64,000 nucleotides of DNA from Variovorax sp. PAMC26660 (GTDB taxonomy: Bacteria; Pseudomonadota; Gammaproteobacteria; Burkholderiales; Burkholderiaceae_C), in the NCBI RefSeq assembly GCF_014302995.1, contig NZ_CP060295.1, positions 1,178,001 through 1,242,000 of the forward strand, read 5' to 3'. A program made the position numbers and the translations under genes. Position 1 is the first letter of the stretch; every line of letters starts with the position of its first letter. The notes beneath the pieces were generated by a model. That model was not told the origin of the DNA and made no database searches. It saw only the letters and a list, made by a program, of their open reading frames with translations. Below are positions 49,348-59,085 of the stretch, piece after piece.

Positions 49348-50295
49348 TCACCCGGATAAGCGCACACCCCGCACCCAGGCGCCGGCGTCGGGCGTCACAA
49401 CGCCTTCGCGAAACTGCCGCGGTGTCACGCCGATCCGCTGCCTGAACCGGCGGCTGAAATAGTCCGCATCGCTGAAGCCGCATTGCCGCGCGATGTCGCC
49501 GATACGCACGTTCGACGTCAGCAGCAGCTCCTTGGCGCGGTCGAGTCGGCGCTCGGTCACGAGTTCGGTGAAGGTGCGGTCGGTCTGCTTCTTCAGCAGG
49601 TGCGCCAGGTAGTTGGGCGACAGCATGGCCGCCGCAGCCGCCTCGTTGAGCGACATCTCTTCGCCCAGGTGGTCGCGCACATAGCGCATCACGCGCTGCA
49701 AGGCGTCGCGCCGCGAGCTGCGTCCGCTGTGGCGCTCGGCCTGTTCGATCAGTTGCGCTTCATGCCGCTGGCACGCGAGCGCAATCATCTGCAGCAGGAT
49801 GCCGCGGATCGCACCCGCTGCCGCAAAGCCGCGTGCGCGGTTCAGCGCGGAGAGTTCGTCGAACCAGCCCAGGATGCGCGTGAAGTCCGCTTGATCGAAA
49901 CCGAAGTCGACGTACTCCTGGAACAGGAACGGCGCCAGCTCGGGCACGCGGGCCACCGGCACTTCTTCCAGGTCGAGCGGCTCGACGGCCAGCTCCGGCC
50001 AGAGAAAGCCCTGGTCGAAGTTCACGATAGCGTAGCGCGCGCCTTCGGGATGCGGCACCACGTGCACGCGGTACGGCAGCACGAAGCTCAGGTGCCCCGC
50101 ATGAAACGGCCGCACCGCGCCGCCGATGAGCTGCTGCGCGCCGCCCTCGATGCTCACCTGGATCTGGAAGTACTCGTGCCGGTGCGGGCGCGCGAGCACG
50201 TCGCGCGCGCCCTCGAAGCGGATGTCGAAGTCGAGATGGTTCGCACGCTCCTGCATGCCGTAGAGGCGGGAGCTGGGAGGACGGGCCGGACGCAT
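49348..50295 (-). CDS. AraC-family transcriptional regulator
   Basis: 315 aa. An N-terminal cupin sensor (RPHRHEYFQIQVSIEGGAQQ) and two C-terminal helix-turn-helices (MSLNEAAAAAMLSPNYLAHL LKKQ and IGDIARQCGFSDADYFSRRF RQRIGVTPRQFRE). An ATG at 50256 (MQERANHLDF) is a possible shorter start. Divergent from the fumarylacetoacetase-family gene 146 bases away, which it probably regulates. Confidence 0.92.
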   Translation of the reverse strand: MRPARPPSSRLYGMQERANHLDFDIRFEGARDVLARPHRHEYFQIQVSIEGGAQQLIGGAVRPFHAGHLSFVLPYRVHVVPHPEGARYAIVNFDQGFLWPELAVEPLDLEEVPVARVPELAPFLFQEYVDFGFDQADFTRILGWFDELSALNRARGFAAAGAIRGILLQMIALACQRHEAQLIEQAERHSGRSSRRDALQRVMRYVRDHLGEEMSLNEAAAAAMLSPNYLAHLLKKQTDRTFTELVTERRLDRAKELLLTSNVRIGDIARQCGFSDADYFSRRFRQRIGVTPRQFREGVVTPDAGAWVRGVRLSG

Positions 50296-50441
50296 CGCGC
50301 GATGGTAAGGCCGGCCCCGGCGTGGTGGTTGCGTCCTGTTTTTGCGTAGATGCGTGCGGCCCCGCAGCCGTGCACCGTCTCAGAATCGACGGACGATGCC
50401 GAGCACGGCAACGCCTTCGAGAAACCCAAGGAGAACAGATC

Positions 50442-51236
50442 ATGTCCAGTTCACGTCGCGGCCTGCTGGCCGGTTCGGCCGCCATGGCCACGGGCGCCAT
50501 CGCCGGTTGCGCATTGCCCGCGGGGGCCGCACGCGCGCAGCCGTCAACGCCCTTCGACGTTGCCGCGTCGACCATCCCCATCGTCGGCAGCGAGCAGGTG
50601 TACCCGGTGCGCCGCATCTACTGCATCGGCCGCAACTACGCCGCGCACGCACGCGAGATGGGATCGGACCCGACCCGCGAGCCGCCCTTCTTCTTCCAGA
50701 AGCCGGCCGATGCCATCCAGGTCGTGATGCCCGGCGTGGTGGCCGACCACCCCTACCCTTCGCTCACGAAGAACTACCACTACGAAGTGGAACTGGTCGT
50801 GGCGCTGGCCAAGGGCGGACGCGACATCGCGGCGGCCAATGCGCTCGACCATGTGTACGGCTACTCGCTCGGCCTGGACATGACGCGCCGCGACCTGCAG
50901 CGCGAGATGGGCGACCAGAAGAAGCCCTGGGAGATCGGCAAGAGCTTCGACCACGCCGCGCCGGTCGGCCCGATCCATCCCGTGGCGAAGGTCGGCCATT
51001 TCACCGATGGTGCGATCTGGCTCAAGGTGAACGGGCAGACCAAGCAGAGCGCGACGCTCAAGTACATGATCTGGTCGGTCGCCGAGCAGATCAGCCGCCT
51101 GTCGCAGGCCTTCGAGCTGATGCCCGGCGACATCATCTATTCGGGCACGCCGGAGAACGTCGGCCCGGTGGTGCGCGGCGATGTGATCGAGATCCACATC
51201 GACGGGCTGCCCGAGCTGTCGGTGCGGATCGTTTAG
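50442..51236 (+). CDS. Tat-exported fumarylacetoacetate-hydrolase-family protein
   Basis: 264 aa. A twin-arginine signal (MSSSRRGLLAGSAAMATGAI, then AGC) opens it, unusual for this normally cytoplasmic family. The FAH fold follows: YCIGRNYAAHAREMG, PFFFQKPADAI, the metal ligands in YHYEVELVVALAKGG, GLDMTRRDLQ, and IIYSGTPENVGPV. A perfect AAGGAG precedes the ATG. Likely hydrolyses or isomerises a 2,4-diketo acid in the periplasm; substrate unknown. An alternative lipobox (IAGC) is also visible. Confidence 0.88.
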   Translation: MSSSRRGLLAGSAAMATGAIAGCALPAGAARAQPSTPFDVAASTIPIVGSEQVYPVRRIYCIGRNYAAHAREMGSDPTREPPFFFQKPADAIQVVMPGVVADHPYPSLTKNYHYEVELVVALAKGGRDIAAANALDHVYGYSLGLDMTRRDLQREMGDQKKPWEIGKSFDHAAPVGPIHPVAKVGHFTDGAIWLKVNGQTKQSATLKYMIWSVAEQISRLSQAFELMPGDIIYSGTPENVGPVVRGDVIEIHIDGLPELSVRIV

Positions 51237-51243
51237 GGCCTGT

Positions 51244-52629
51244 TCAGCGCAGCCCGGCGCCCTCGTTCTTCGAGAGCTTGGTGAACGACAGCAGCGACAG
51301 CAGCGTCATCGCGCCCACCACGCCGAAGGCCGGAGAAAAATCCTCGGCCGTCAGCCGGTTGGCACCGCTGCCGTGCCACCACGCCGCCAGCGTGACCAGC
51401 GTGGCACCGAGCGTCACGCCCAGGCTCAAGGACAGTTGCTGCGCCATGCTGTTCAGCGTGGCCGCATGGCTCATGCGGGGCTTGGGAATCTGCGAGAAGC
51501 CCAGCGTCTGCAGCGACACCATGGCCATCGAATTCACCAACCCGCCGAACAGCAGCGTGATGAAGATCTGCACATGCGGCGTGGTCGGCTGAAAGTAGCC
51601 GCAGCTCACGTAGAAGAGGCTGGTCAGGCAGGTTGCACCGACCAGCAGCGAGCGAAACCCGACCGTGCGAATCGCCTTGGCCATGACGGTGCGCGTGGCC
51701 AGCGAGCCCAGCGCCGTGGCCATCGTCAGGCTGCCCGAGGCCAGCGGAGAAAGACCGAACCCCAGCTGCAGCATCAGCGGCAGCAGGAACGGCGAGGCCC
51801 CGATCGCAATGCGCAGCGGCGTGCCGCCGATGATCGACGCGCGGTAGGTCGAGAACCGCAAGATGCCCAGGTCGATCAGCGGATTGGCCTTGCCGCGGCT
51901 GCGCAGGTGATACACCAGCGAAGCCAACGCACCGAAGCCCGCCATGGCCCAGATGGCCGGCACCGGCAGCAGCGCCTTGCCCACCATCTCCAGGCTGCCG
52001 AGCAGCGCCGTCAGGCCCACGGCCAGCAACACGAAGCCTTCGATGTCGAAGGGCGCGGGCGAGCTGTCTTCGGGCAGGTCCTTGATGAAGCGCATCGCCC
52101 CGGCAATCGCGAGCAGGCCGAAGGGAATGTTGATGAGGAAGATCCACCGCCACGAGGTCAGCGTGACGATGGCCCCGCCGAACAGCGGCCCGGCCAGCCG
52201 GCCGAACGCGGGTGGCACGGTGAACCACACCATCGCCGACACCATCTCCGCGGGTGGCACGCTGCGCAGCAATATGAGCCGTCCGACCGGCAGCATCATC
52301 GCGCCGCCCAGCCCCTGCAGCACCCGGAACGCCACCAGTTGCGGCAGTGTCTGCGCCGCGCCGCACAAGGTGGAGCCCAGCGAGAAAAAGGCCACCGCCA
52401 CGCAGAACACCCGCTTGGGCCCGAAGCGCTCGGCCAGCCAGCCGCTCACCGGCAGGAACACCGCCAGGCTCAGCAGGTACGAAGTGATCGCAAGGTTCAG
52501 GTGCAGCACGCTGACGTCGAGCGCGTGCGCGATGGTCGGCAGGGCCGTGGCCATCACCGAGGTGTCCAGGTTCTGAAGGAACAGGGGCGAGGCGACGATG
52601 AGGGGGACGATGCGGCGGCTGGTCGGCAT
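51244..52629 (-). CDS. MFS multidrug exporter (DHA2/EmrB-like)
   Basis: 461 aa with about 14 hydrophobic segments. Motif A-like WLAERFGPKRVF (about 64-75), motif C-like ALPTIAHALDVS at the first helix (LQNLDTSVMATALPTIA), typical of DHA2. Proton-driven efflux at the inner membrane is expected. Convergent with the previous gene, only 7 bases apart. Confidence 0.9.
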   Translation of the reverse strand: MPTSRRIVPLIVASPLFLQNLDTSVMATALPTIAHALDVSVLHLNLAITSYLLSLAVFLPVSGWLAERFGPKRVFCVAVAFFSLGSTLCGAAQTLPQLVAFRVLQGLGGAMMLPVGRLILLRSVPPAEMVSAMVWFTVPPAFGRLAGPLFGGAIVTLTSWRWIFLINIPFGLLAIAGAMRFIKDLPEDSSPAPFDIEGFVLLAVGLTALLGSLEMVGKALLPVPAIWAMAGFGALASLVYHLRSRGKANPLIDLGILRFSTYRASIIGGTPLRIAIGASPFLLPLMLQLGFGLSPLASGSLTMATALGSLATRTVMAKAIRTVGFRSLLVGATCLTSLFYVSCGYFQPTTPHVQIFITLLFGGLVNSMAMVSLQTLGFSQIPKPRMSHAATLNSMAQQLSLSLGVTLGATLVTLAAWWHGSGANRLTAEDFSPAFGVVGAMTLLSLLSFTKLSKNEGAGLR

Positions 52630-52685
52630 GCCGCATTGTCCGTGCGGGGAATTAGGCGAGGCTCAGCGCCGCTGGCGATAAGCGA

Positions 52686-53444
52686 TCACACGCCTGGCGT
52701 GGTCAGCATCCCGGCGAACTCGTTTGCGAACCGATGTGCGTCACCCGGCCATCGTGCCGACAGGTAGTGACCATCACGCACCGTGAAGCCGGCACCGAGC
52801 CTCGAGGGCGCATCGCGCTGGATGGACATCGGCCCTGCGATGAAGTCGCTCGGGCTGGCAAGCGCCGCGCTGACTTCGTCCTGCACCAGGGTGGGATACG
52901 TGCGGTAGTAGCTGCCCAGCCACAACGCGGTGAGCGCCCAGGCGGTGAGTTCCATCTGCCTGGTCAGTGCCGTGGTTCTTTTTCCGAACAACACCGACCT
53001 GCCATCGGCACCGCGCGACCGCGCCGCGAGCACCACGCCGTGGCAGATCGCACCCACCGGCTTGCGCCGCTGGAACGCAGCCGCGACCAGCGCCTGCAGT
53101 GCCACGGATTCGAGGTACGGCTTCATTCCAGGCGCATGGCCACCTGGAAACATCAATCCGTCGAAATCGTCAGGCCCCAGCTCCGCATGGCGCAGCGGGC
53201 GGGCGAACCCGGGGCTTGCGGCCATGTCGGCGTAGGCACGCCGACCGTTGGCATCGGCCATCAACATCGACTTCAGAACGCCAAGGCCGCCACCGTCGAG
53301 CATGCGCTCATCGGCCTCGCCACGCAGGCCATCCGGCGTGGCGAAGCTCACCGAGTGGCCGAGGGTCGTCAGCACCTGCCACGGCACTGCTGTCTCGGTG
53401 GGGTCGAAGCCGTGGCTGGGAATCGGGATCAGCACAGTCGCCAA
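52686..53444 (-). CDS. DJ-1/PfpI-family (type 1 glutamine-amidotransferase-like) protein
   Basis: 252 aa from a TTG at 53444 with AGGAG 6 bases upstream; no ATG fits. The nucleophile elbow GAICHGVV carries Cys134, preceded by FDGLMFPGGHAPGM (about 94-107), both hallmarks. Related to Hsp31-like glyoxalases/chaperones. The C-terminal part is a lid. It stands alone; the MFS gene follows on the same strand. Confidence 0.87.
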   Translation of the reverse strand: MATVLIPIPSHGFDPTETAVPWQVLTTLGHSVSFATPDGLRGEADERMLDGGGLGVLKSMLMADANGRRAYADMAASPGFARPLRHAELGPDDFDGLMFPGGHAPGMKPYLESVALQALVAAAFQRRKPVGAICHGVVLAARSRGADGRSVLFGKRTTALTRQMELTAWALTALWLGSYYRTYPTLVQDEVSAALASPSDFIAGPMSIQRDAPSRLGAGFTVRDGHYLSARWPGDAHRFANEFAGMLTTPGV

Positions 53445-53568
53445 GGTCGTCTCCTGATGCGGCGGAAGGCCAGGAACAGTCACAACGCGTACTGTGTACC
53501 GGATCGGGACAAGAGCCGCCGCTTGCCCCTCTCGCCGACTATCATGCTTCGCAACACATGGGAGACCT

Positions 53569-53922
53569 ATGAAAAACAAAGCCCGACTGCTCATGCTTGC
53601 CGGCGTGATCGCACTGCTGATCGGTGGAATTCTCTGGTTTGCCGGCGGCCCACCGCAGGCCGATGCGGCACTGGTGGCACGGTGCCAGGCGAACATGGCG
53701 GCCCGCAACGCCGATGCCTCCCTGGTGGTGCAGTGCAAGGACGTTGCATTCGCAACCGCCATGACGGCCACGGACGCCACCGCTGCAGCGCAGGCGATCA
53801 GCGCGGCCAACAACAGCGAGGTTGGCGGCAATTCCCTCGCGATGTTCCTGATGGGCCTCGGTGCGGTCCTGCTGGTGGCCGGCTTTGTGCAGGAGCGCAA
53901 GCGAAACGGCGCTGCTGCCTGA
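53569..53922 (+). CDS. Small membrane protein, two helices
   Basis: 117 aa. Helices at about 8-26 (LMLAGVIALLIGGILWFAGG) and 92-110 (LAMFLMGLGAVLLVAGFVQE) flank an Ala-rich external segment with two cysteines (RCQANMAARNADASLVVQCK), which may form a disulfide. GGGAGA lies 5 bases before the ATG. Not recognised. Confidence 0.75.
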   Translation: MKNKARLLMLAGVIALLIGGILWFAGGPPQADAALVARCQANMAARNADASLVVQCKDVAFATAMTATDATAAAQAISAANNSEVGGNSLAMFLMGLGAVLLVAGFVQERKRNGAAA

Positions 53923-54068
53923 CGGCCATGCGTGGCGGCGATGAGGTGGCGCAAGAGGTGCTGGCCGAGTCTGTATAGGGTCTTCGAGGTCCCGATGGCT
54001 GGGTCCCGGTTTCCGACAAGACCGAGGCACCCATTTTTCCGGCGTGGCCACACGAGCCCTGTGCGCGC

Positions 54069-54338
54069 ATGCTGGCCGTGGACTTGGGGGCGAATGCAAC
54101 TCCGACGCCGATCGACGTTCACGAGTGGATCGAGAAGTGGCTACCCAGCACTACGCCAAGACTTCGAACTCGAATTTGGAACGATGCGTGCATAGGCGCC
54201 GAGAGAGTTCATGCAGGTCTGCATGCACGCGCTTCGTTGGCTGCCGACTACGGCAAGTACCTCGACGCCTTCGAGGACGACTGGGATGACGCACAGACGT
54301 CCTACTGTCCGTACTTCGATGCGACGACCGACCGCTGA
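54069..54338 (+). CDS. Possible small acidic protein in the 53923-54511 gap
   Basis: 89 aa, MLAVDLGANATPTPIDVHEW IEKWLPSTTPRLRT... with a Trp/Asp-rich end (KYLDAFEDDWDDAQTSYCPY). The amino-acid composition is protein-like, but no ribosome site precedes the ATG, so it is a candidate only. The rest of the gap (53923-54068 and 54339-54511) shows no gene; it holds the promoter region of the lipoprotein. Confidence 0.35.
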   Translation: MLAVDLGANATPTPIDVHEWIEKWLPSTTPRLRTRIWNDACIGAERVHAGLHARASLAADYGKYLDAFEDDWDDAQTSYCPYFDATTDR

Positions 54339-54511
54339 TTTCGACTGACGCTGGACCGTCCCACGAACCTCCGTACAGGTTGGCGAGCAGAGCGATGCCG
54401 GTCACTTCTCGAGGGCTCCCACTCACCCCAGAAATTCATCGTCTAGGACTTTAGTCCAATGCGCCCGACCACGAGCCCCTCTAGGATCGCGCGCCGTTGG
54501 AGGAGTCTTTC

Positions 54512-56356
54512 ATGTCATCAGCTCATTTCGCCGCCGGCCATGGCTTGCCGGCAAAGATCCCGTTGCTCGCTCGTCGTGTGGCGACTGCAATACTGTTCTC
54601 AACCCTGGCTGCATGTGGCGGCGGATCATCAGGCTCCTTTCCGACGGTGGCACAGCCCCCAGCGGCGCAACCCGCAGCCCCGCTCTACACGGTCGGAGGC
54701 TCCGTCAGTGGCCTCACCGGCACCCTCGTGCTGCAGAACAATGGGGGTGACGACCTTGCCGTTGAATCAGACGGTGGCATTCGCTTTGCCACACCCCTGG
54801 CCAGTGGTGCGTCCTATCTGGTCACAGTGAAATCTGCCCCTGCGAAGCCAAAGCAAAGTTGTACCGTCAACAATGCCAGCGGCACAGTGAATGGTGCGGC
54901 CGTCGACAACGTGAGTGTGGTGTGTTCGGACGTCCACGCGAGCATCTGCCCCCGAGTGCTCGATGCTGCAACCACCTACACCGGCGGAGCCGCCAGCGGC
55001 GAGTACGTGAAGGTGAAGTTCGATCCGCTGGTCAAGAAATATGAGATGACCTTTGTCGAATCATCGGTGCCGATCTCTGCAGGCCAGGTCAACGACACGC
55101 GCGCTGGTGCAACGATCACCGGCGACTACGAATACGCTGCAGGCACGGCACCTGCGTTGCCGTCAGCATGCGCGCTTGTACTGAAGAACGGCAAGACTGC
55201 TGACGGCACCTACAACGTGACGATCAATCCGCAGGCGCCACCGACGCTCTTCGTCAGCGACGGATTGGTGGTTGGCGGCATTCCGGGCGCGACGATTCAG
55301 TACAACGGACTGGAGCTTGCACCCGGACTCGTCATCGCCACTGTCCCTTCGAGGACCTTCGATTCGTATCCTTTCATCGGTTTCAGCCAGACCGTCACCG
55401 ACTTCACGCAAGTGGCGGGGACCTACAACGAGCTTGGCTTTCGCATGAACCCGGAAGGCACGCTATCGCAAAGCGTGAACGGCTCGACCATGATCGGTTG
55501 GGAGCCCAACGCGATCCAGGCCAGCCAGACATTCAACGCCGATGGCAGCTGCACACCCGACACTTCGCAGTATTCGTGTGTATCGACTGGCGCACCATGG
55601 ACGCGGCGCAACAATCCGGGCGGCACTCCGGACAACGTGTTCGTCAGCAGCGTGGTGGCCGCCAATCTGACCTATCCGGTGGTCGGGGTCAACGTGATCC
55701 AGCTCGCCATCACGTCCAATCACGCTCACGGCATCATGATCGTCGGCAAGGTCGGCAATCAACTGATCCCTGTGATCATCCGTGTCGGCGATGCCCACAT
55801 GGACGCGGGCAATATTCTGAACAACACGCTCGACAGCCAAGCGGGCATCTCTCTGCTCGCACCCGCCACAAAGGTAGCGCAGACCGCGTTGACGGGTGGC
55901 TACATCGGCGCAACCAGCGCGTCCGTGTGCGGCGTGGTGACGTCACCCGGTCAAAGCTCTTTTCCGACGGTCGTCAACGGACAGACCATCTATCCGGCCG
56001 CCGGCGCTTGCCTGGATGCCAGCGCGTCACGCGACGCGGGCGTAAATTCCGGAGCGATGCTGTTCCAGCCCGGATCCGCGGCGCTGCTGAATCCGTTTAC
56101 ATCGGCTGTGTCGTCCGGCCTCGAACTGGACTTCACGCAGCCTCGACCCGGTCTTGTGGATGTCGCGGCGAGCAAGGACTTCATCTCGGGCAGTACGCCG
56201 ATCTTCAAGGCGGGCGATACGGGCGTCATGGTGAAGATCGGACCTGTGTATGGCTTGCTGATGAACGGAGTGAACAAACAGTTCACCACATACGACCCGC
56301 CGAACAACCTCAGCAAGGTAAATCCGTTCTTCTCGATTGGCACTTTCGTCGAATAA
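54512..56356 (+). CDS. Large lipoprotein with a Cys-paired beta domain
   Basis: 614 aa from the ATG at 54512 (GGAGGAG upstream). Lipobox LAAC gives a lipidated Cys near residue 30, then a Gly/Ser/Pro linker. Residues about 55-140 (VGGSVSGLTGTLVLQNNGGD DLAV ... CTVNNASGTVNGAAVDNVSV VC) form a repeat-type beta domain common in Burkholderiales surface proteins. The remaining ~450 residues are strand-rich and unassigned. Likely in the outer membrane. Function unknown. Confidence 0.82.
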   Translation: MSSAHFAAGHGLPAKIPLLARRVATAILFSTLAACGGGSSGSFPTVAQPPAAQPAAPLYTVGGSVSGLTGTLVLQNNGGDDLAVESDGGIRFATPLASGASYLVTVKSAPAKPKQSCTVNNASGTVNGAAVDNVSVVCSDVHASICPRVLDAATTYTGGAASGEYVKVKFDPLVKKYEMTFVESSVPISAGQVNDTRAGATITGDYEYAAGTAPALPSACALVLKNGKTADGTYNVTINPQAPPTLFVSDGLVVGGIPGATIQYNGLELAPGLVIATVPSRTFDSYPFIGFSQTVTDFTQVAGTYNELGFRMNPEGTLSQSVNGSTMIGWEPNAIQASQTFNADGSCTPDTSQYSCVSTGAPWTRRNNPGGTPDNVFVSSVVAANLTYPVVGVNVIQLAITSNHAHGIMIVGKVGNQLIPVIIRVGDAHMDAGNILNNTLDSQAGISLLAPATKVAQTALTGGYIGATSASVCGVVTSPGQSSFPTVVNGQTIYPAAGACLDASASRDAGVNSGAMLFQPGSAALLNPFTSAVSSGLELDFTQPRPGLVDVAASKDFISGSTPIFKAGDTGVMVKIGPVYGLLMNGVNKQFTTYDPPNNLSKVNPFFSIGTFVE

Positions 56357-56612
56357 CGGGCGGGCTCGACGTTGCCGTCGAAGGTCTGGCCTGTGAAGTG
56401 CCTCAACGACGGAAACGGGCTTCTCCCACGAAGACTGTGCAACCGGCTACAGCCGGCCACAAGCTGCCGTTGGTGAGGGTCGGCATTCGAGAGCGAAAGC
56501 GGCGGACGTCCCAAAAAGCGAGGCTCGATGCTCGTCGCGCCGATAGCCCGGCGCCCGGCACTGCTTTCACGGTCGCCGGATACTCTTCGGACTACCCACC
56601 GACGAGCGAAGC

Positions 56613-57839
56613 ATGCAACTCCTGAAGTCCGGACTCATCCCTTGGTTGCTCCTCGGAGCAACGCCCGTGGTTGCGCAAATCAACGCCGGAACTCTGCCAC
56701 CCACCCCATCGCCTCCGTTCAAGCTCACGAAGGTCGCGCAGTTCAATCTGCCATGGCGCATCGCCTTCTTGCCGGACGGACGCATGCTGATCACCGAGAA
56801 GATCGGCAAGCTTTACCTCACGACCCAATCTGGTCAGAAGGTCGAAGTCACTGGCGTGCCGCCAGTGCTGCACGAAAACCAGAACGGCCTGCTCGGCGTC
56901 TACCTGGCCCCGTCCTTTTCGAGCAATGGTGCGATCTACCTGACCTACTCGGAGCCTGGGCAGGATCCGGGCACCTCAAGCTTGGCGCTCGCCCGCGCGA
57001 CACTCAAGATCGGCACCGGCACCGCCTCGCTGGAGGACCTGAAGGTCGTCTGGCACGATCCGATCAAGGGCAAGGGAGGCCAGGTCGGCGCTGCCGTGGC
57101 CTTTTCGCCGGACCAGAACTCTCTCTTCCTCACGGCCGGCGATCGACAGCGCTTCACCCCCGCTCAAGACCCGAACCAACCGGCCGGCAAGATCCTGCGA
57201 CTGACCCTGGATGGCAAGCCCGCACCCGGCAACCCCATGGAGGGCAAGACCGGTGCGCGGTCGGTCCCGGTGATCGATCCGCCGAGAGATACGGAGGCCG
57301 CCAAGACCGCGCCGGTCGTGCGCACCTATGTTTTTGACGGCCCCAACCTGACGCCGGCCGAGACATGGACCTCGGGACATCGCACGCCCTACGGCCTCGC
57401 ATTCGCGCCGGATGGCCGCCTTTGGGAACTCGAGCACGGGCCGCGCGGCGGCGACGAACTCAACCTGATCGAGCCGGGCAAGAACTACGGTTGGCCGCTC
57501 GTCTCCTATGCGGTGAACTACGACGGCGTGCCCATTGCGAGCCCCGACACGCGCCCCGACCTCGCCAAGCCCGCGATCTACTGGACGCCTGTCCTCGCGC
57601 CCGGCAACCTGATGTTCTACAGCGGCGCGATGTTTCCGAAATGGAAGGGCTCAGCGTTCGCGACCGGCCTCGTCAGCCGTGCCCTGCACCGGATCGAGGT
57701 GCACGGCGCGACCGCGACACCGGCAGAGCACTGGACGGTCGGCTTTCGCGTCCGCGACATCGAGCAGGCGCCGGATGGCGCGCTGTGGCTGATCGAGGAC
57801 GACCACGAGGGCGGCTTGTATCGGCTCACGCCGAAGTAG
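56613..57839 (+). CDS. PQQ-dependent aldose/sorbosone dehydrogenase-family protein
   Basis: 408 aa with a signal peptide (ending VVAQ). Six-bladed beta-propeller features: LPWRIAFLPDGRMLITEKIG KL, HENQNGLLGVYLAPSF, WTSGHRTPYGLAFAPDGRLW ELEHGPRGGDELNLIEPGKN YGWP, and RDIEQAPDGALWLIEDDHEG GLYRL. These match the soluble glucose/sorbosone dehydrogenase family (YliI-type), which oxidises sugars in the periplasm using PQQ. The PQQ ligands are not checked individually. Stands alone. Confidence 0.9.
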   Translation: MQLLKSGLIPWLLLGATPVVAQINAGTLPPTPSPPFKLTKVAQFNLPWRIAFLPDGRMLITEKIGKLYLTTQSGQKVEVTGVPPVLHENQNGLLGVYLAPSFSSNGAIYLTYSEPGQDPGTSSLALARATLKIGTGTASLEDLKVVWHDPIKGKGGQVGAAVAFSPDQNSLFLTAGDRQRFTPAQDPNQPAGKILRLTLDGKPAPGNPMEGKTGARSVPVIDPPRDTEAAKTAPVVRTYVFDGPNLTPAETWTSGHRTPYGLAFAPDGRLWELEHGPRGGDELNLIEPGKNYGWPLVSYAVNYDGVPIASPDTRPDLAKPAIYWTPVLAPGNLMFYSGAMFPKWKGSAFATGLVSRALHRIEVHGATATPAEHWTVGFRVRDIEQAPDGALWLIEDDHEGGLYRLTPK

Positions 57840-57885
57840 CAACCGCGTCGAGGTTGTGGCGCATGGAACATTGCCGACCGGCTGG

Positions 57886-57918
57886 GCCTGCCCGGGACAC
57901 CACGGCGCCCGGGTAGGC
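57886..57918. terminator. Hairpin between convergent genes
   Basis: GCCTGCCCGGG pairs with CCCGGGTAGGC (one mismatch) across an 11-base loop in the 100 bases between two converging stops. T-runs are lacking, so termination is plausible rather than clear. Confidence 0.45.
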
Positions 57919-57938
57919 TTGCCAGCCGATTGCTTCGA

Positions 57939-58781
57939 TCAGGCCAGTGCCGTGCTGAATGTCGCCAGCAGGCGCGTCCAGGCGCGTTCGGCCTGGGCGG
58001 CATCGTAGACCTGAGTGTCGGGCGGGCACCAGCCGTGGGCTGCCGGGTACACCTCCACCTCGGCTGACAGCTTCGCGCTGTCGAACGCGGTGCGCAGCGC
58101 GACCTTGGCTTGCGGATCTTTGGCGTCGTCGTTCTCGGCCACTGCAACCAGGTAGCGCGCCTGCGTCTGGGCCACCAGGCGATGGGGGCTGTCGGGCGCT
58201 GCAGTCACCATGGCGGCGCCGTGGAAGGTTCCGACCGCGCCCACGCGGCCGGGGGCCACGGTGGCAGTGCGCACCGCGATCGGGCCGCCCATGCAATAGC
58301 CGGTGGTCCCCAGCTTGCGCGCCTTGTCCACCTCTCGTTGGGCATCGAGCCAGGCCACGAAGGCTTTTCCGTCGCTCAGATGCATGGCCGGCGTCAGGGC
58401 CTGCATCAGCGGCATCACTTCGGCTATTGGCGTCTGGCCGCCCTGCGCTGCAGTGGGCGCTTTCTTCTGCCTGTAGAAGGGGTTCACCACCAGCACGCTG
58501 TAGCCCGATTCGGCCAGCCGCCGACCCATTTGCCTGAAGGCTGGGCGAAGACCGAACACGTCGGGCCACACCAACACCCCGGGTGCCGGCCCCGACGTGG
58601 GTGCGACAAAGTACGCGTCGCAGCTGCCATCTGCTGTTGTGATGATCACCTCGCGCTCGGCAACGGCTGCGGCGTTGGCCACGCTGGGCAACGCGGTCAG
58701 CAGTCCGGCGGATGCGGCCCACGTACCGAAGTCGCGGCGGGTGTACTTCTTGAGTTCTTCCTGGTCGTTCAGATCACACAC
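57939..58781 (-). CDS. Tat-exported dienelactone hydrolase-family enzyme
   Basis: 280 aa from a GTG at 58781 with GAGGT 9 bases upstream. A twin-arginine motif TRRDFGTWA (about 14-22) opens an export signal. The alpha/beta hydrolase triad is visible: Cys163 in GYCMGG, Asp218/219 in AENDD, His249 in AAHGW. The family opens dienelactones in aromatic catabolism, but its exported members act on unknown esters. Stands alone. Confidence 0.9.
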   Translation of the reverse strand: MCDLNDQEELKKYTRRDFGTWAASAGLLTALPSVANAAAVAEREVIITTADGSCDAYFVAPTSGPAPGVLVWPDVFGLRPAFRQMGRRLAESGYSVLVVNPFYRQKKAPTAAQGGQTPIAEVMPLMQALTPAMHLSDGKAFVAWLDAQREVDKARKLGTTGYCMGGPIAVRTATVAPGRVGAVGTFHGAAMVTAAPDSPHRLVAQTQARYLVAVAENDDAKDPQAKVALRTAFDSAKLSAEVEVYPAAHGWCPPDTQVYDAAQAERAWTRLLATFSTALA

Positions 58782-59085
58782 GGTTGGTTTACCTCATAAG
58801 GAACACGTCAAACGTCAGCTTGTGCCACGAATCGGGACGGCTAGCAAGCAGGCACGTTTTCCCCCGACTCGTGGGACCAAACGACCGCCTGATGCCACTC
58901 CGAGCGAGGACGCCCGCCGATGTGCGCCGGCGGCAGTCGGCCGGAAGCGGGCGTTAGAACACTCGCTCAAGATCGATTGCAAGATACCTACCGACGTCTC
59001 GATCCGCCACGCACACGGCTCCGACCCTGCCTCGTGCGCAGTTGCGAAAGTCCACCGCTCTGCAGAGCGGACATAAACTGCTCGC
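58782..59085. other. Intergenic region with a 16-bp perfect palindrome
   Basis: No gene. CCGCTCTGCAGAGCGG (59055-59070) is self-complementary and lies 15 bases before the methyltransferase ATG. It could be an operator or an mRNA hairpin. A - strand frame starting near 59156 covers most of the gap but looks non-coding. Confidence 0.5.

Noticed and set aside
49081..49359. Possible small + strand gene with GGAG upstream
   Set aside because: Cys/Ala/Pro-rich product without recognisable pattern and overlapping the end of the AraC gene; kept only as a note in the gap.
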